Shown here piece by piece: positions 1 through 7,996 of a stretch of DNA of 37,465 bases. The notes beneath the pieces were generated by a model that saw only the letters and a program-made list of their open reading frames with translations, was not told where the DNA came from and searched no databases. Every line of letters starts with the position of its first letter. Position 1 is the first letter of the stretch. The position numbers were made by a program, and so were the translations under genes. Origin of the DNA: Betaproteobacteria bacterium (GTDB lineage: Bacteria; Pseudomonadota; Gammaproteobacteria; Burkholderiales; Burkholderiaceae_D); NCBI GenBank assembly GCA_013287275.1, contig JABDED010000023.1, positions 1-37,465 of the forward strand, read 5' to 3'.

Positions 1-2
1 CG

Positions 3-1549
3 CTGCGCAATTTGATATTGCTGAGTGATGACGCCGAGATCCAGATCGAGATCGGCCGCATCAAGGCCCAGGCAAAGAAATATGCCGAGGCCGAAGACAA
101 GCTGGACAAGATGCTGGCAACTGACGGCAATGCCGGCGCTGAAGAAAAAACCTTGTTCAACAACATCAAGGAACAGGCAAAGCTGGCCGAACCCTTTATC
201 TCCAAAGGGGCCGAACTCGGCCTGCAGAAGAAGAGCGACGACGCCTACAAGCTGTTGCGCTTCGAGTTCCGGCCGGTGCAGAAAAAATGGTGGGACATGC
301 TGAATGAATTCCTCGGCATGGAAGAAAAGCAGAATAGCCAGGCCATTCTGGATGCAGAAAAATCCTATGACAGTGCGCGCATTTCCATGTTCGTCTTCGG
401 CGCGATAGCGCTGCTGGCGGGAGCCGTCGCTTCCGTGCTGATTACCCGCAGCCTGCTGAAACAACTGGGCGGGGAGCCGCAATATGCGGCCGACATCGCC
501 GGCCAGATTGCCGCCGGCGACCTTTCAGTCGATGTGAAGGTGGCCGCCAATGACAACACCAGCCTGCTGCATGCGATGAAAGAAATGCGCGACAGCCTGG
601 CCAATATAGTCGGGCAAGTACGTACCGGCACCGACACCATCGCCACCGCTTCCAGCCAGATAGCCAGCGGCAACCTGGACCTCTCTTCGCGTACCGAAGA
701 GCAGGCGGGCTCGCTGGAAGAGACCGCTTCTTCGATGGAAGAATTGACGTCTACGGTGAAACAGAACGCCGACAATGCGCGGCAGGCAAACCAGCTGGCG
801 GTATCGGCGTCCGAAGTGGCGGTCAAGGGCGGGGCCGTCGTGGCGGAAGTGATAGGCACGATGGGGTCGATCAATGATTCCTCCAAAAAAAAATCGTCGA
901 CATCATAGGCGTGATAGACGGGATTGCCTTCCAGACCAATATCCTCGCGCTGAATGCGGCGGTGGAGGCTGCCCGCGCCGGCGAGCAGGGACGGGGGTTT
1001 GCAGTGGTCGCGACAGAAGTCAGAAACCTTGCCCAGCGCTCGGCACAGGCGGCCAAGGAAATCAAAACCCTGATCAATGATTCCGTGCAGCAGGTGGATG
1101 TCGGCGCCACGCTGGTCGACCAGGCCGGCGCCACGATGCAGGAGATCGTCGCCAGCATCAAGCGCGTGACCGATATCATGAACGAGATCATGTCCGCCAC
1201 CCACGAGCAGACTTCAGGCATAGAGCAGATCAATGAAGCCATCATGCAGATGGATGACATGACCCAGCAAAACGCCGCGCTGGTGGAAGAGGCGGCGGCG
1301 GCGGCCGGTTCGCTGCAGAACCAGGCCAACAGCCTGGCCGACGTGGTCAGCACGTTCAGGCTTGGCGGAGCGCAGGCCGTTTATCCGACCAGGGCCGCGG
1401 CGCTGACAGGTGCACGTTCTCCGGCCAGGGAAAATATCCTGCCTCTGGCCAAAAAGGCAAAGGCAGCAGCGCCAAACCCGGGGCTCAAGCAAATCCGGCG
1501 TGTGGCCAACGCCAAGCCGAGCACCGATCAGGACTGGGAAGAGTTTTGA
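3..1549 (+). pseudogene. methyl-accepting chemotaxis protein, 3' part, frameshifted
   Basis: Transmembrane chemoreceptor that would signal to CheA/CheW. The window cuts off its N-terminus; frame 3 is open from the first bases, so no start is visible. In order one sees the end of a helical periplasmic sensor (4HB-type), a membrane segment near bases 385-455 (MFVFGAIALLAGAVASVLIT), a HAMP linker starting at LGGEP, the first methylation helix (SSRTEEQAGSLEETASSMEE), the conserved signalling hairpin ([20 protein letters not shown]) and a C-terminal DWEEF. The last matches the xWxxF docking pentapeptide for CheR/CheB. The first frame stops at 908. The correct frame resumes near 894 and ends at 1549. 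The break falls in a run of nine A at 885-893, where the family sequence [10 protein letters not shown] would need seven. This may be a true mutation, a sequencing error, or a slippage site that still yields some full-length protein. The family call is certain; the functional state is not. Confidence 0.9.
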
Positions 1550-1724
1550 GCGCTGGCGCGATTAATCGTGAACGAGTATGCGCGGCGCGGCTGGCGGCGG
1601 GTTGGTACTCTTTGATGCAATCCGTAACACCTGTAATCCAGCCTGGGCGCTAATGTGTCGGGCAGTGCAGGAAATTACTGAATCGGGCCAGCGCGGGCCA
1701 ACTGTGACATTTGCGGAGCAAGAC

Positions 1725-2447
1725 ATGTTGATAGACGGACGAACCCAAGGACTGGTCCCGGCGGAAGGCGAAACGGCGGGGCAGGGCGAGATTGCGAAAA
1801 ATGCCGGCACGGATGCGGCGGGTCCACCGGCGGCCAGGAAAAATGAAGCACTGACGCCGAATATCTCCTGGCATCCCGGCCTGGTCTCTTCCGACGCCCG
1901 CCAGGCGATACTCAGGCAGCGCCCGGCTACAATCTGGCTCACCGGATTGAGCGGGGCCGGCAAATCGACCATTGCCAGCGCACTGGAAAGGGATTTGCTC
2001 AGGCAGGGGCAAAGCTGCTATGTGCTGGATGGAGACAACCTGCGGCATCATCTCAATCGCGACCTGCGATTTACCGCGGCCGACCGCCACGAAAATATAC
2101 GGCGCGCGGCGGAAGTGGCCTACCTGATGAATGAAGCCGGGCTGATCGTGATTGCAGCCCTGATCTCGCCTTTCAGTGCTGACCGCAAGATGGCTGCCGA
2201 CATCATCGGCAAGGAGCGCTTTATCGAAGTGTACGTGAGCACGTCGACCGGCGTATGCGAAGCCCGCGATCCCAAGGGTTTGTACAAGAAAGCGAGAACA
2301 GGCGAGATCCGCGAATTTACCGGAATCTCTTCCCCATATGAAGCGCCGCAGGCGCCGGCGATGGAGCTTAATACCGAGTCCGTGCCGGTGGATGCAGCAA
2401 GTGCCAAGTTATGTCAATATTTGAAGGAGCATAGTTTTGTCAGGTGA
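1725..2447 (+). CDS. cysC: adenylylsulfate (APS) kinase
   Basis: Cytoplasmic kinase that phosphorylates adenosine 5'-phosphosulfate at the 3' position to make PAPS, the donor for sulfotransferases. I chose the ATG at 1725 because GGAG lies six bases upstream; the open frame extends further 5' but has no better start. The 240-residue product has a P-loop GLSGAGKST (about residues 74-82), the DGDNLRHHLNRDL motif (about 102-114), the ADRHENIRR segment and the ISPF motif with the family's phospho-acceptor serine (about 148). The KARTGEIREFTGISSPYE region is also typical of CysC. A low-complexity extension of about 45 residues precedes the usual start of the fold. The next gene begins six bases after the stop and a sulfotransferase follows, so the PAPS is probably used for sulfation rather than cysteine synthesis. 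Confidence 0.93.
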   Translation: MLIDGRTQGLVPAEGETAGQGEIAKNAGTDAAGPPAARKNEALTPNISWHPGLVSSDARQAILRQRPATIWLTGLSGAGKSTIASALERDLLRQGQSCYVLDGDNLRHHLNRDLRFTAADRHENIRRAAEVAYLMNEAGLIVIAALISPFSADRKMAADIIGKERFIEVYVSTSTGVCEARDPKGLYKKARTGEIREFTGISSPYEAPQAPAMELNTESVPVDAASAKLCQYLKEHSFVR

Positions 2448-2453
2448 TTTTGC

Positions 2454-3464
2454 ATGAAACCGTTTCAAGCCATCCCCAATTCGCGCCAGTGCGACTTTGA
2501 CGTATTCAATGGCGATGCCGACGGCATTTGCGCCTTGCATCAGCTGCGGCTGGCCGAGCCGCGCGATGCAAGGCTGGTCACCGGCGTCAAGCGCGATATC
2601 CAGTTGCTATCGAAATTATTGTCCCCGCCCCCGGAGCAGCCAGTCTGTACCTCGGGTAGCAGGGTATGCGTACTCGATATTTCTCTGGATTCCAACCTGC
2701 AGGCGCTGAAGGCCTTGCTGGAGCAGGGAGTCAATATCACTTATTTCGATCATCATTCGGCCCGCCTTGCGTTCAGCCATCCAGGGCTGGACTTGCATTG
2801 GGATGAAGTGCCCGAGGTCTGCACCAGCATCCTGGTTGACCGGTATTTGCAGGGAAGATACCGGCTGTGGGCGCTGACGGCTGCCTATGGCGACAACCTG
2901 GTCGGCGTGGCCGACGGCATGGCCAGGCAGGCCGGATTGTCGGAAACCGCCGGCGCGCAGCTCTGCGAACTAGGAAATTTGTTGAACTACAACGCCTATG
3001 GCGAAAGCCTGGCAGACCTGCACGTGCCGCCTGCCGTGCTCTACCAGGATGTGCACCAATACGAAGATCCATTTGATTTTATCTCCAGTTCTGCCAATTT
3101 TTCACTGCTGAAGCGGGCTTACCAGCAAGACATGGGCTTGCTGGAAGGCTTGCAGCCGCGCTGGCAGCAGGCCAACGGCGCCATCTATGTGTTGCCGAAC
3201 CAGCCGTGGGCACGGCGCATATCGGGCCTGCTCGCCAATAAGCTGGCGATCGAGTGCGGCGATAAATCGATCGCCGTATTGACGGAAAAAGCCGATGGCT
3301 GTTTCGTAGTCAGCGTCCGTTCCGCCGCACCCGAGCAAAAAGCCGCGCACGGTTTTTGTTCGACCTTTACGACCGGCGGCGGCAGGCAGGCTGCAGGGGG
3401 GATCAACTCGCTGGAAACCTGCGACCTGGATGCATTTGTTACAAGGTTTTTTTCTTATTTCTGA
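2454..3464 (+). CDS. DHH/DHHA1 family phosphoesterase, candidate pAp phosphatase
   Basis: Metal-dependent phosphoesterase of the DHH superfamily (RecJ, NrnA, PDE types). Motif I is NGDADG (residues 19-24), motif II has the aspartate in VLDIS (75), the signature FDHHS lies at 98-102, and a further aspartate sits in AAYGDN (147). The C-terminus carries a DHHA1-like loop, TTGGGRQAAGG (306-316), in which arginine stands where NrnA-type proteins have histidine (GGGH). The SD (AGGTGA, 2442-2447) overlaps the stop of cysC, so translation is probably coupled. NrnA-type members dephosphorylate 3'-phosphoadenosine 5'-phosphate, the by-product of PAPS-dependent sulfotransfer. Placement between a PAPS-making kinase and a sulfotransferase therefore suggests PAP removal. 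That role is inference; a nanoRNase or cyclic-dinucleotide activity is the alternative. Confidence 0.85.
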   Translation: MKPFQAIPNSRQCDFDVFNGDADGICALHQLRLAEPRDARLVTGVKRDIQLLSKLLSPPPEQPVCTSGSRVCVLDISLDSNLQALKALLEQGVNITYFDHHSARLAFSHPGLDLHWDEVPEVCTSILVDRYLQGRYRLWALTAAYGDNLVGVADGMARQAGLSETAGAQLCELGNLLNYNAYGESLADLHVPPAVLYQDVHQYEDPFDFISSSANFSLLKRAYQQDMGLLEGLQPRWQQANGAIYVLPNQPWARRISGLLANKLAIECGDKSIAVLTEKADGCFVVSVRSAAPEQKAAHGFCSTFTTGGGRQAAGGINSLETCDLDAFVTRFFSYF

Positions 3465-3508
3465 TTGCAGCTGTTCTTGCCTGAAACGGTTTTGTCGAGG
3501 GAGCAAGC

Positions 3509-4633
3509 ATGGAAACATCGAACTTTAGCAATGAGATGCAAGCCGCGGGCTCGGCCCCGCTCAAGTCCAGGCCCCGCCCCGTATTGATGATCCCCTTGCG
3601 CCGTTGCGGCAGCCATGCGCTGCGGCTGCGTTTGAACAATAGCCCGCAGTTTTATTCGCCTTATCCGTTGCATATCGTCGACTTCATGCCGCTGCTGGAA
3701 CGCTACGGCGACCTTGCCGATGACAAGGCCTATTTCAAACTGGTGGTCGATATCATCGGCCTGCAAGCCGCCAGCATGGTGAAATGGAAGGACATCGTTT
3801 TTGATCCGGTAGAAATTTTCGAGGCGCTGCGCGAGCAGACACGCAGCGTGCACCGCATATTGTGGGAGCTGCTGCTGCGTAGCGGCGAGCAGCACCAAGC
3901 CAGCATCGTCATGGATAAATCGCTGGACAGCGTGCATTACGCGGAAGAACTCCTGAGCCTGTTTCCAGACATGCTGTTCCTGAATGTCGTGCGTGATCCG
4001 CGGGCGCAGGTCGCCTCAATGAACCGCGCCATCATCCACGATTATGACGCCGGCCTGAATGCGGTCGCCTGGCTGGAGGCGCACAGGGCCGCAAGATCGC
4101 TGATAGAGCGGCATCCGGACAAGGTATTGACGATACGCTATGAAGATTTCCTGGGCAACCAGGAAGCGGTGCTGAAAAGCATCTGCAGTTTTTTCGGCAT
4201 TGCCTTCCTGCCGGAAATGCTGGATGTTGCGCAGTCGCAGGAAGCGCAGCAGATATCCAGCATGTCTGCGTTGTGGGAGTCGAACTGCTTTCCACCCATC
4301 ATTGCCAATAAGGATAAGTTCAAACAGCAACTGAGCCCGGATGAAATAGAGTTGATAGAAACCATCACCAGGGATTATATGCGCCTGTACGGTTATGAAA
4401 TGATGAGCAAGGCGCAGGCCGATATTTCTGCCGGCAATATCCAGCGGGCGATAGAAAAATCCGGGCAGGCCCGGCAGCAGGCCTGGCAGGCGCTGGAAAA
4501 AAACAACTTCAAGGATTACGTGCTAAGGCGTTTTCGTGCGGACTACCTGGCCAATATCAAGCGCAATTTGCCGGAACCGGCCCGGCCCGGCCAGGCAGAG
4601 CGGACTACGGCCGGCAAGCTGACCGCTGCCTGA
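3509..4633 (+). CDS. PAPS-dependent sulfotransferase family protein
   Basis: Predicted sulfotransferase that moves the sulfuryl group of PAPS to an unknown acceptor, such as a polysaccharide, lipid or small molecule. The 5'-phosphosulfate-binding loop is at residues 30-39 (LRRCGSHALR, with CGSH in place of the common SGTT). The 3'-phosphate-binding motif is VRDPRAQVAS (161-170). The segment RYEDFLGNQEAVLKSICSFF is typical of the family's second half. There is no signal peptide or membrane span, so it should act in the cytoplasm. The C-terminal 80 residues are basic and helix-rich. A strong SD (GAGGGAG, 3497-3503) precedes the ATG, 44 bases after the DHH gene. Order and strand place it in one transcription unit with cysC and the DHH gene. 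The acceptor cannot be read from the sequence. Confidence 0.88.
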   Translation: METSNFSNEMQAAGSAPLKSRPRPVLMIPLRRCGSHALRLRLNNSPQFYSPYPLHIVDFMPLLERYGDLADDKAYFKLVVDIIGLQAASMVKWKDIVFDPVEIFEALREQTRSVHRILWELLLRSGEQHQASIVMDKSLDSVHYAEELLSLFPDMLFLNVVRDPRAQVASMNRAIIHDYDAGLNAVAWLEAHRAARSLIERHPDKVLTIRYEDFLGNQEAVLKSICSFFGIAFLPEMLDVAQSQEAQQISSMSALWESNCFPPIIANKDKFKQQLSPDEIELIETITRDYMRLYGYEMMSKAQADISAGNIQRAIEKSGQARQQAWQALEKNNFKDYVLRRFRADYLANIKRNLPEPARPGQAERTTAGKLTAA

Positions 4634-4662
4634 GAAGCCCGATTGTCGCTTGCGAAAGGAAA

Positions 4663-4977
4663 TCAGGCCGGCTGGAAAGAAATTTTTCCGGTCAGCAGCT
4701 GCCAGTACATGACCCAGTCGCCCATGAAAGAATACAGCGGCTGGCTGAATGAGGCAGGCCTATTTTTTTCAAATACGAAATGGCCCACCCATGCAAAACC
4801 GTAGCCACATACGGGCGCGGCCAGCAGCCATGCGGCGCTGCCGGTCACGAGGGCGAGAACGACGGTGCTCAACACCAGGCTGGAGCCGACGAAATGCAGC
4901 TGCCGGCAAGTACGGTTTGAATGCTCGCTCAGGTAAAACGGATAAAATTCGGCAAAGCTGGTGTATTTTTTTGTCAT
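4663..4977 (-). CDS. Mpo1-like / DUF962 small membrane protein
   Basis: A 104-residue protein matching the DUF962/Mpo1-like family. Recognisable pieces are the N-terminal FAEFYPFYLSEHSN, HFVGSS with the conserved histidine, a hydrophobic span (LVLSTVVLALVTGSAAWLL), and GYGFAWVGHFVFEKNRPASF followed by PLYSFMGDW. Yeast Mpo1 is an Fe(II)-dependent dioxygenase that shortens 2-hydroxy fatty acids; the conserved histidines seen here fit that fold, but the bacterial substrate is unknown. It is the last gene of a minus-strand group that begins with metY, starting 24 bases after the stop of the LysE-type gene. It converges on the sulfotransferase gene with only 29 bases between them, and I see no clear terminator there. 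Confidence 0.85.
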   Translation of the reverse strand: MTKKYTSFAEFYPFYLSEHSNRTCRQLHFVGSSLVLSTVVLALVTGSAAWLLAAPVCGYGFAWVGHFVFEKNRPASFSQPLYSFMGDWVMYWQLLTGKISFQPA

Positions 4978-5001
4978 GTCGGTCTCCTCGCAAATCTCTT
5001 C

Positions 5002-5631
5002 CTATACGGCGGCTACCAGCACTCCGGCTGCCAATACCAGTGTACCGGCTATCCTTTCGGTAATCACGCTATATTTGGGCTGGGTAGCCCAGTGGCTGGC
5101 CTTGCTGGCCAGCATGCCGTATCCGAGCAGTATAAAAAACTCGGGGATGATCGAGCAGGCTGCCAGTATGCTCATCTGCAGGCCCACCGGTTGGTGCGGG
5201 TCGATGAATTGCGGCAAGATGGCGACGAACATCAGCAAGGTTTTGGGATTCGTCAACTGCAACATCAAGGCACTGACATAAATCCGCCGTCCGCTGAGCG
5301 GCCTTCCTTCTATGCGCGAGATCGTGATCGGCGATGGCCGGCCGAAGATGGCCGATAGGCCCAGATACACCAGATAGGCCGCCCCCAGCCATTTTATCGC
5401 CATAAACAGCGTCGGCGATGCCAGGATCAGCGAGCCTATGCCGGTTGCCGATACGGCAAAATAGATCGCGTTGCCGCTCAATATCCCCAGCGTGACAAAC
5501 AGCGAAGTGCGCCAGTCGCGGGAAATTCCATACGCCACCACCATCATTACCGCCGGCCCCGGCGACAGCGACAACGCCGCCTCCGTCGCTGTAAACAATA
5601 GCCAGCTTTCCATCGTCATTGCCAATGCCAT
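5002..5631 (-). CDS. LysE/RhtB family amino-acid exporter
   Basis: Inner-membrane exporter of the LysE/RhtB family, 209 residues with about six hydrophobic spans. The diagnostic motif SPGPAVMMVVAYG lies in the first span region (about residues 23-35). GAAYLVYLG closes the third span and QLTNPKTLLMFVAILPQF lies in the middle. Family members export amino acids or their derivatives such as homoserine lactone, threonine, lysine or cysteine. The preferred start may be the internal ATG of MTMESW rather than the first MALAM. The gene lies eight bases after an alpha/beta hydrolase gene and two genes after metY. Export of a homoserine-derived or sulfur amino acid is a reasonable guess, but the substrate is not determined. 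Confidence 0.9.
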   Translation of the reverse strand: MALAMTMESWLLFTATEAALSLSPGPAVMMVVAYGISRDWRTSLFVTLGILSGNAIYFAVSATGIGSLILASPTLFMAIKWLGAAYLVYLGLSAIFGRPSPITISRIEGRPLSGRRIYVSALMLQLTNPKTLLMFVAILPQFIDPHQPVGLQMSILAACSIIPEFFILLGYGMLASKASHWATQPKYSVITERIAGTLVLAAGVLVAAV

Positions 5632-5639
5632 TCCTGAAC

Positions 5640-6446
5640 CTATGCCTTTGCAAATGAATAGAGTGCTGCCAGCACCGCGTCCGGTTGCTCCGCCATCAGC
5701 GAATGGCCGCAGTTTTCCAGCGTCGTGACCCTTGCATGCGGTATGGCCTTGGTCAGGGTTGCGCTGGCCTTGGGCGGCGTCATCATGTCCTTCTTACCCA
5801 TCAATAACAAGGTGGGGCAAGCCACAGCTTGCGCTGCCTGCTCACCGTTAGCATAGGCGTTGCAGGCGGAGAAGTCGGTGTAAAACACCTTGTCGGGATT
5901 GATCTTGGAGATGCGCTGCATCAGGCGCTGGCTGCCGCCCATCACATAAAAACCAGGGGCGGGGCAGGACGGCTTGTGCGCAATGCTGGTATGCGACCAG
6001 ATATTTACCATGTCTATCGCAACTTGTTCTTCGTCCCTGGCCGCGTTCAGCAGGGTATCCGATACTTTCATAGGGTAGGCAGTGCCTACCATCATCAGTT
6101 TGGCGATACGGTCCTTGATGCGGGAACAGGTTTCCAGCGCAATCAGCGAGCCCATGCTGTGGCCGATCAGGCTGGCTTGCCGTACGCCGGCGGCATCCAG
6201 CAACGCAATCAGCCAGTCTGACATCTGCTCCACGCTGGTCAGCGCGGTGCCCTTGCTGCGGCCATGGCCGGGCAGGTCCACCGCCAGCACGCTAAAGCCG
6301 TGATGGGCGAAATAGCGGGTCTGCAAGATCCACACCGAATGGTCGTTTTGTGCGCCATGGATAAAAACCACGGTAGGCAAGTCCGGATTGAAGTCCTTGC
6401 CTCCGGTATAGCAGTAGGCATCATGCCCCAGTACATTCAATAACAT
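5640..6446 (-). CDS. alpha/beta-fold hydrolase
   Basis: Cytoplasmic alpha/beta hydrolase of 268 residues without signal peptide. The oxyanion-hole motif is FIHGAQN (28-34), followed by VDLPGHGRS (57-64). The nucleophile elbow is GHSMGS with Ser97. The acid is probably Asp220 in MGKKDMM and the base His248 in NCGHSLM, so the full catalytic triad is present. The gene starts one base after the metY stop codon, so the two are almost certainly co-translated, and a LysE-type exporter follows after eight bases. The family covers esterases, lipases, haloperoxidases and C-C hydrolases, and the sequence alone does not pick one. Linkage to metY suggests action on an acylated or sulfur-containing amino-acid metabolite (inference). 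Confidence 0.88.
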   Translation of the reverse strand: MLLNVLGHDAYCYTGGKDFNPDLPTVVFIHGAQNDHSVWILQTRYFAHHGFSVLAVDLPGHGRSKGTALTSVEQMSDWLIALLDAAGVRQASLIGHSMGSLIALETCSRIKDRIAKLMMVGTAYPMKVSDTLLNAARDEEQVAIDMVNIWSHTSIAHKPSCPAPGFYVMGGSQRLMQRISKINPDKVFYTDFSACNAYANGEQAAQAVACPTLLLMGKKDMMTPPKASATLTKAIPHARVTTLENCGHSLMAEQPDAVLAALYSFAKA

Positions 6447-6447
6447 C

Positions 6448-7758
6448 TCAAGCCCCTTTCTGGGCGGCTTTCAAGCCGCGCGCCAGATCTTCCAGCAAGT
6501 CGTCAATATTTTCCAGGCCTACCGACAGGCGCATCGTGCCTTCGGTAATGCCGGAAGCCAGCAATTGCTCCGCAGGCACGCGGAAATGCGTGGTGGATGC
6601 CGGATGGATGACCAGCGACTTGGCATCGCCCACATTGGCCAGATGGGAAAAAACATTCAGCGATTCAACAAAGCGTTGCCCCGCCGCGCGATTGCCCTTG
6701 ATGCTGAACGAGAACACGGCGCCGCAGCCCTTGGGTAGCAGCGTTTTGGCCAGTTCATAATCAGGATGGGAATCCAGCTCCGGATAGGAAACCGATTCCA
6801 CCGCTGGATGGGCGACCAAGAACTCGACCACCTTGCGGGTGTTTTGCACATGCCTGTCCATGCGCAGGCCCAGGGTTTCTATGCCCTGCAGCACGGCGAA
6901 GGCATTATGCGGACTCATTACTGCACCAAAATCACGCAGGCCCTCGCGCCTGGCGCGCAGTGCAAATGGGGCAACGGTCGATTCTTCCGAAAACACCATG
7001 CCGTGAAAGCCGTCATACGGCTCGCAGAGTTCGGCAAAACGCCCGGTTTTTTCATAGGCTTGCTGCCAGTCGAAAGTGCCGCCATCGACCAGCAAACCGC
7101 CGATGGCGGTTCCGTGTCCGCACAGGAACTTGGTGGCGGAGTGGAACACCAGGTCGGCGCCATGCTCGAACGGGCGCAGCAGGTAAGGCGTGGTGAAGGT
7201 GGAGTCGAGCATCAGCGGCAGGTAGTTTTCATGCGCGATGGCAGCAACTTGCGGCACGTTCAGCACATCCAGGCCGGGGTTGCCCAGGGTTTCGCCGAAC
7301 AGGACCTTGGTGGTCGGGCGTATCGCCTTGCGCCAGGCGTCCAGGTCGCGCGGATCGACGAAGGTAGTTTCTATGCCGAAACGTTTCATCGTATAGGCCA
7401 GCAGGTTTTGCGAACCGCCGTACAGCGCGCGGGATGCCACTATGTGGGAGCCGACGCCAGCGATGGTCGCCAGACCCAGGTGCATCGCTGCCTGGCCGCT
7501 GGCCGTGGCAATGCCTGCGACACCGCCTTCCAGCGCGGCAATGCGCTCTTCCAGCACCGCATTGGTGGGATTGGAAATGCGCGAATACACATGGCCGGCC
7601 CTTTCCATGTTGAACAGCGAGGCCGCATGGTCGGAGTCCTTGAACACAAAGGACGAGGTCAGGTAGATAGGGGTGGCTCGCGCGCCTGTCGCCGGGTCGG
7701 GTGCTGCGCCAGCGTGCAGGGACAGGGTGTCGAAGCCTGGATAGTGGGGGCCGCTCAT
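6448..7758 (-). CDS. metY: O-acetylhomoserine aminocarboxypropyltransferase (sulfhydrylase)
   Basis: PLP enzyme of the Cys/Met metabolism family that makes homocysteine (or methionine) from O-acetylhomoserine and sulfide (or methanethiol). The 436-residue length fits MetY, which is longer than MetB or MetZ. Seen in order: FDTLSLHAG (9-17), the VYSRISNPT substrate loop (58-66), ASGQAAMHL, SRALYGGSQNLL, the cofactor aspartate in MLDSTF (D185), and the Schiff-base lysine in SATKFLCGHGT (K210). The C-terminus carries VGLENIDDLLEDL, also typical. An AGGAG lies about 12 bases upstream of the start, a little far, so start choice is moderately certain. It heads a four-gene minus-strand group. A long hydrophilic frame on the opposite strand here is only a GC-rich shadow. 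Confidence 0.95.
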   Translation of the reverse strand: MSGPHYPGFDTLSLHAGAAPDPATGARATPIYLTSSFVFKDSDHAASLFNMERAGHVYSRISNPTNAVLEERIAALEGGVAGIATASGQAAMHLGLATIAGVGSHIVASRALYGGSQNLLAYTMKRFGIETTFVDPRDLDAWRKAIRPTTKVLFGETLGNPGLDVLNVPQVAAIAHENYLPLMLDSTFTTPYLLRPFEHGADLVFHSATKFLCGHGTAIGGLLVDGGTFDWQQAYEKTGRFAELCEPYDGFHGMVFSEESTVAPFALRARREGLRDFGAVMSPHNAFAVLQGIETLGLRMDRHVQNTRKVVEFLVAHPAVESVSYPELDSHPDYELAKTLLPKGCGAVFSFSIKGNRAAGQRFVESLNVFSHLANVGDAKSLVIHPASTTHFRVPAEQLLASGITEGTMRLSVGLENIDDLLEDLARGLKAAQKGA

Positions 7759-7943
7759 AATGATGTTATTCTCCTAATTGCAGTGCGCCAATGCTACCAT
7801 TTATCCGCCTGTTTTTGAGCATGCGGGGCAAACAGCGGCGTCAAGAAAACTTTGGCAAACAAGTGTAATATTGTTGCATTGCCTGCTATTGCAGGCATGG
7901 CCCGGACGCTTCGCTTTGATTAGCGCTAGATTTTTTCTGATGC
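7759..7943. other. divergent intergenic region with a small hairpin
   Basis: This stretch lies between the divergent metY and CBS genes. It contains a perfect 7-bp inverted repeat with a 4-base loop (7880-7886 and 7891-7897, core GCCTGC-TATT-GCAGGC). A TTGACG reads on the minus strand at 7844-7839 and could be the -35 of a metY promoter, but I find no good -10 at the right distance. No recognised SAM or SAH riboswitch motif is present. It may hold control elements for metY; no gene is supported. Confidence 0.4.
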
Positions 7944-7973
7944 TTGGGATACATTGCAATCAATACCTATAAT
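7944..7973 (+). promoter_or_regulatory. sigma-70-type promoter for the CBS-domain gene
   Basis: A perfect -10 TATAAT (7968-7973) lies 18 bases after a -35-like TTGGGA (7944-7949). It is 23 bases upstream of the ATG at 7997, with a strong SD (AAGGAGG, 7986-7992) between, so the leader would be very short. Nothing else upstream reads as a better promoter. Confidence 0.65.
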
Positions 7974-7996
7974 AAAGACGTGTAAAAGGAGGAAAC

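Noticed and set aside
1578-1724. N-terminal extension of the APS kinase to 1578
   Set aside because: No ribosome site, no similarity to CysC, and a well-spaced GGAG favours the ATG at 1725.
6766-7818. A 350-codon plus-strand frame opposite metY
   Set aside because: Same reason: no domain, no ribosome site, and metY motifs are complete.
7759-7900. SAM or SAH riboswitch upstream of metY
   Set aside because: I looked for the SAM-II and SAH core motifs and found none; only a short hairpin remains.
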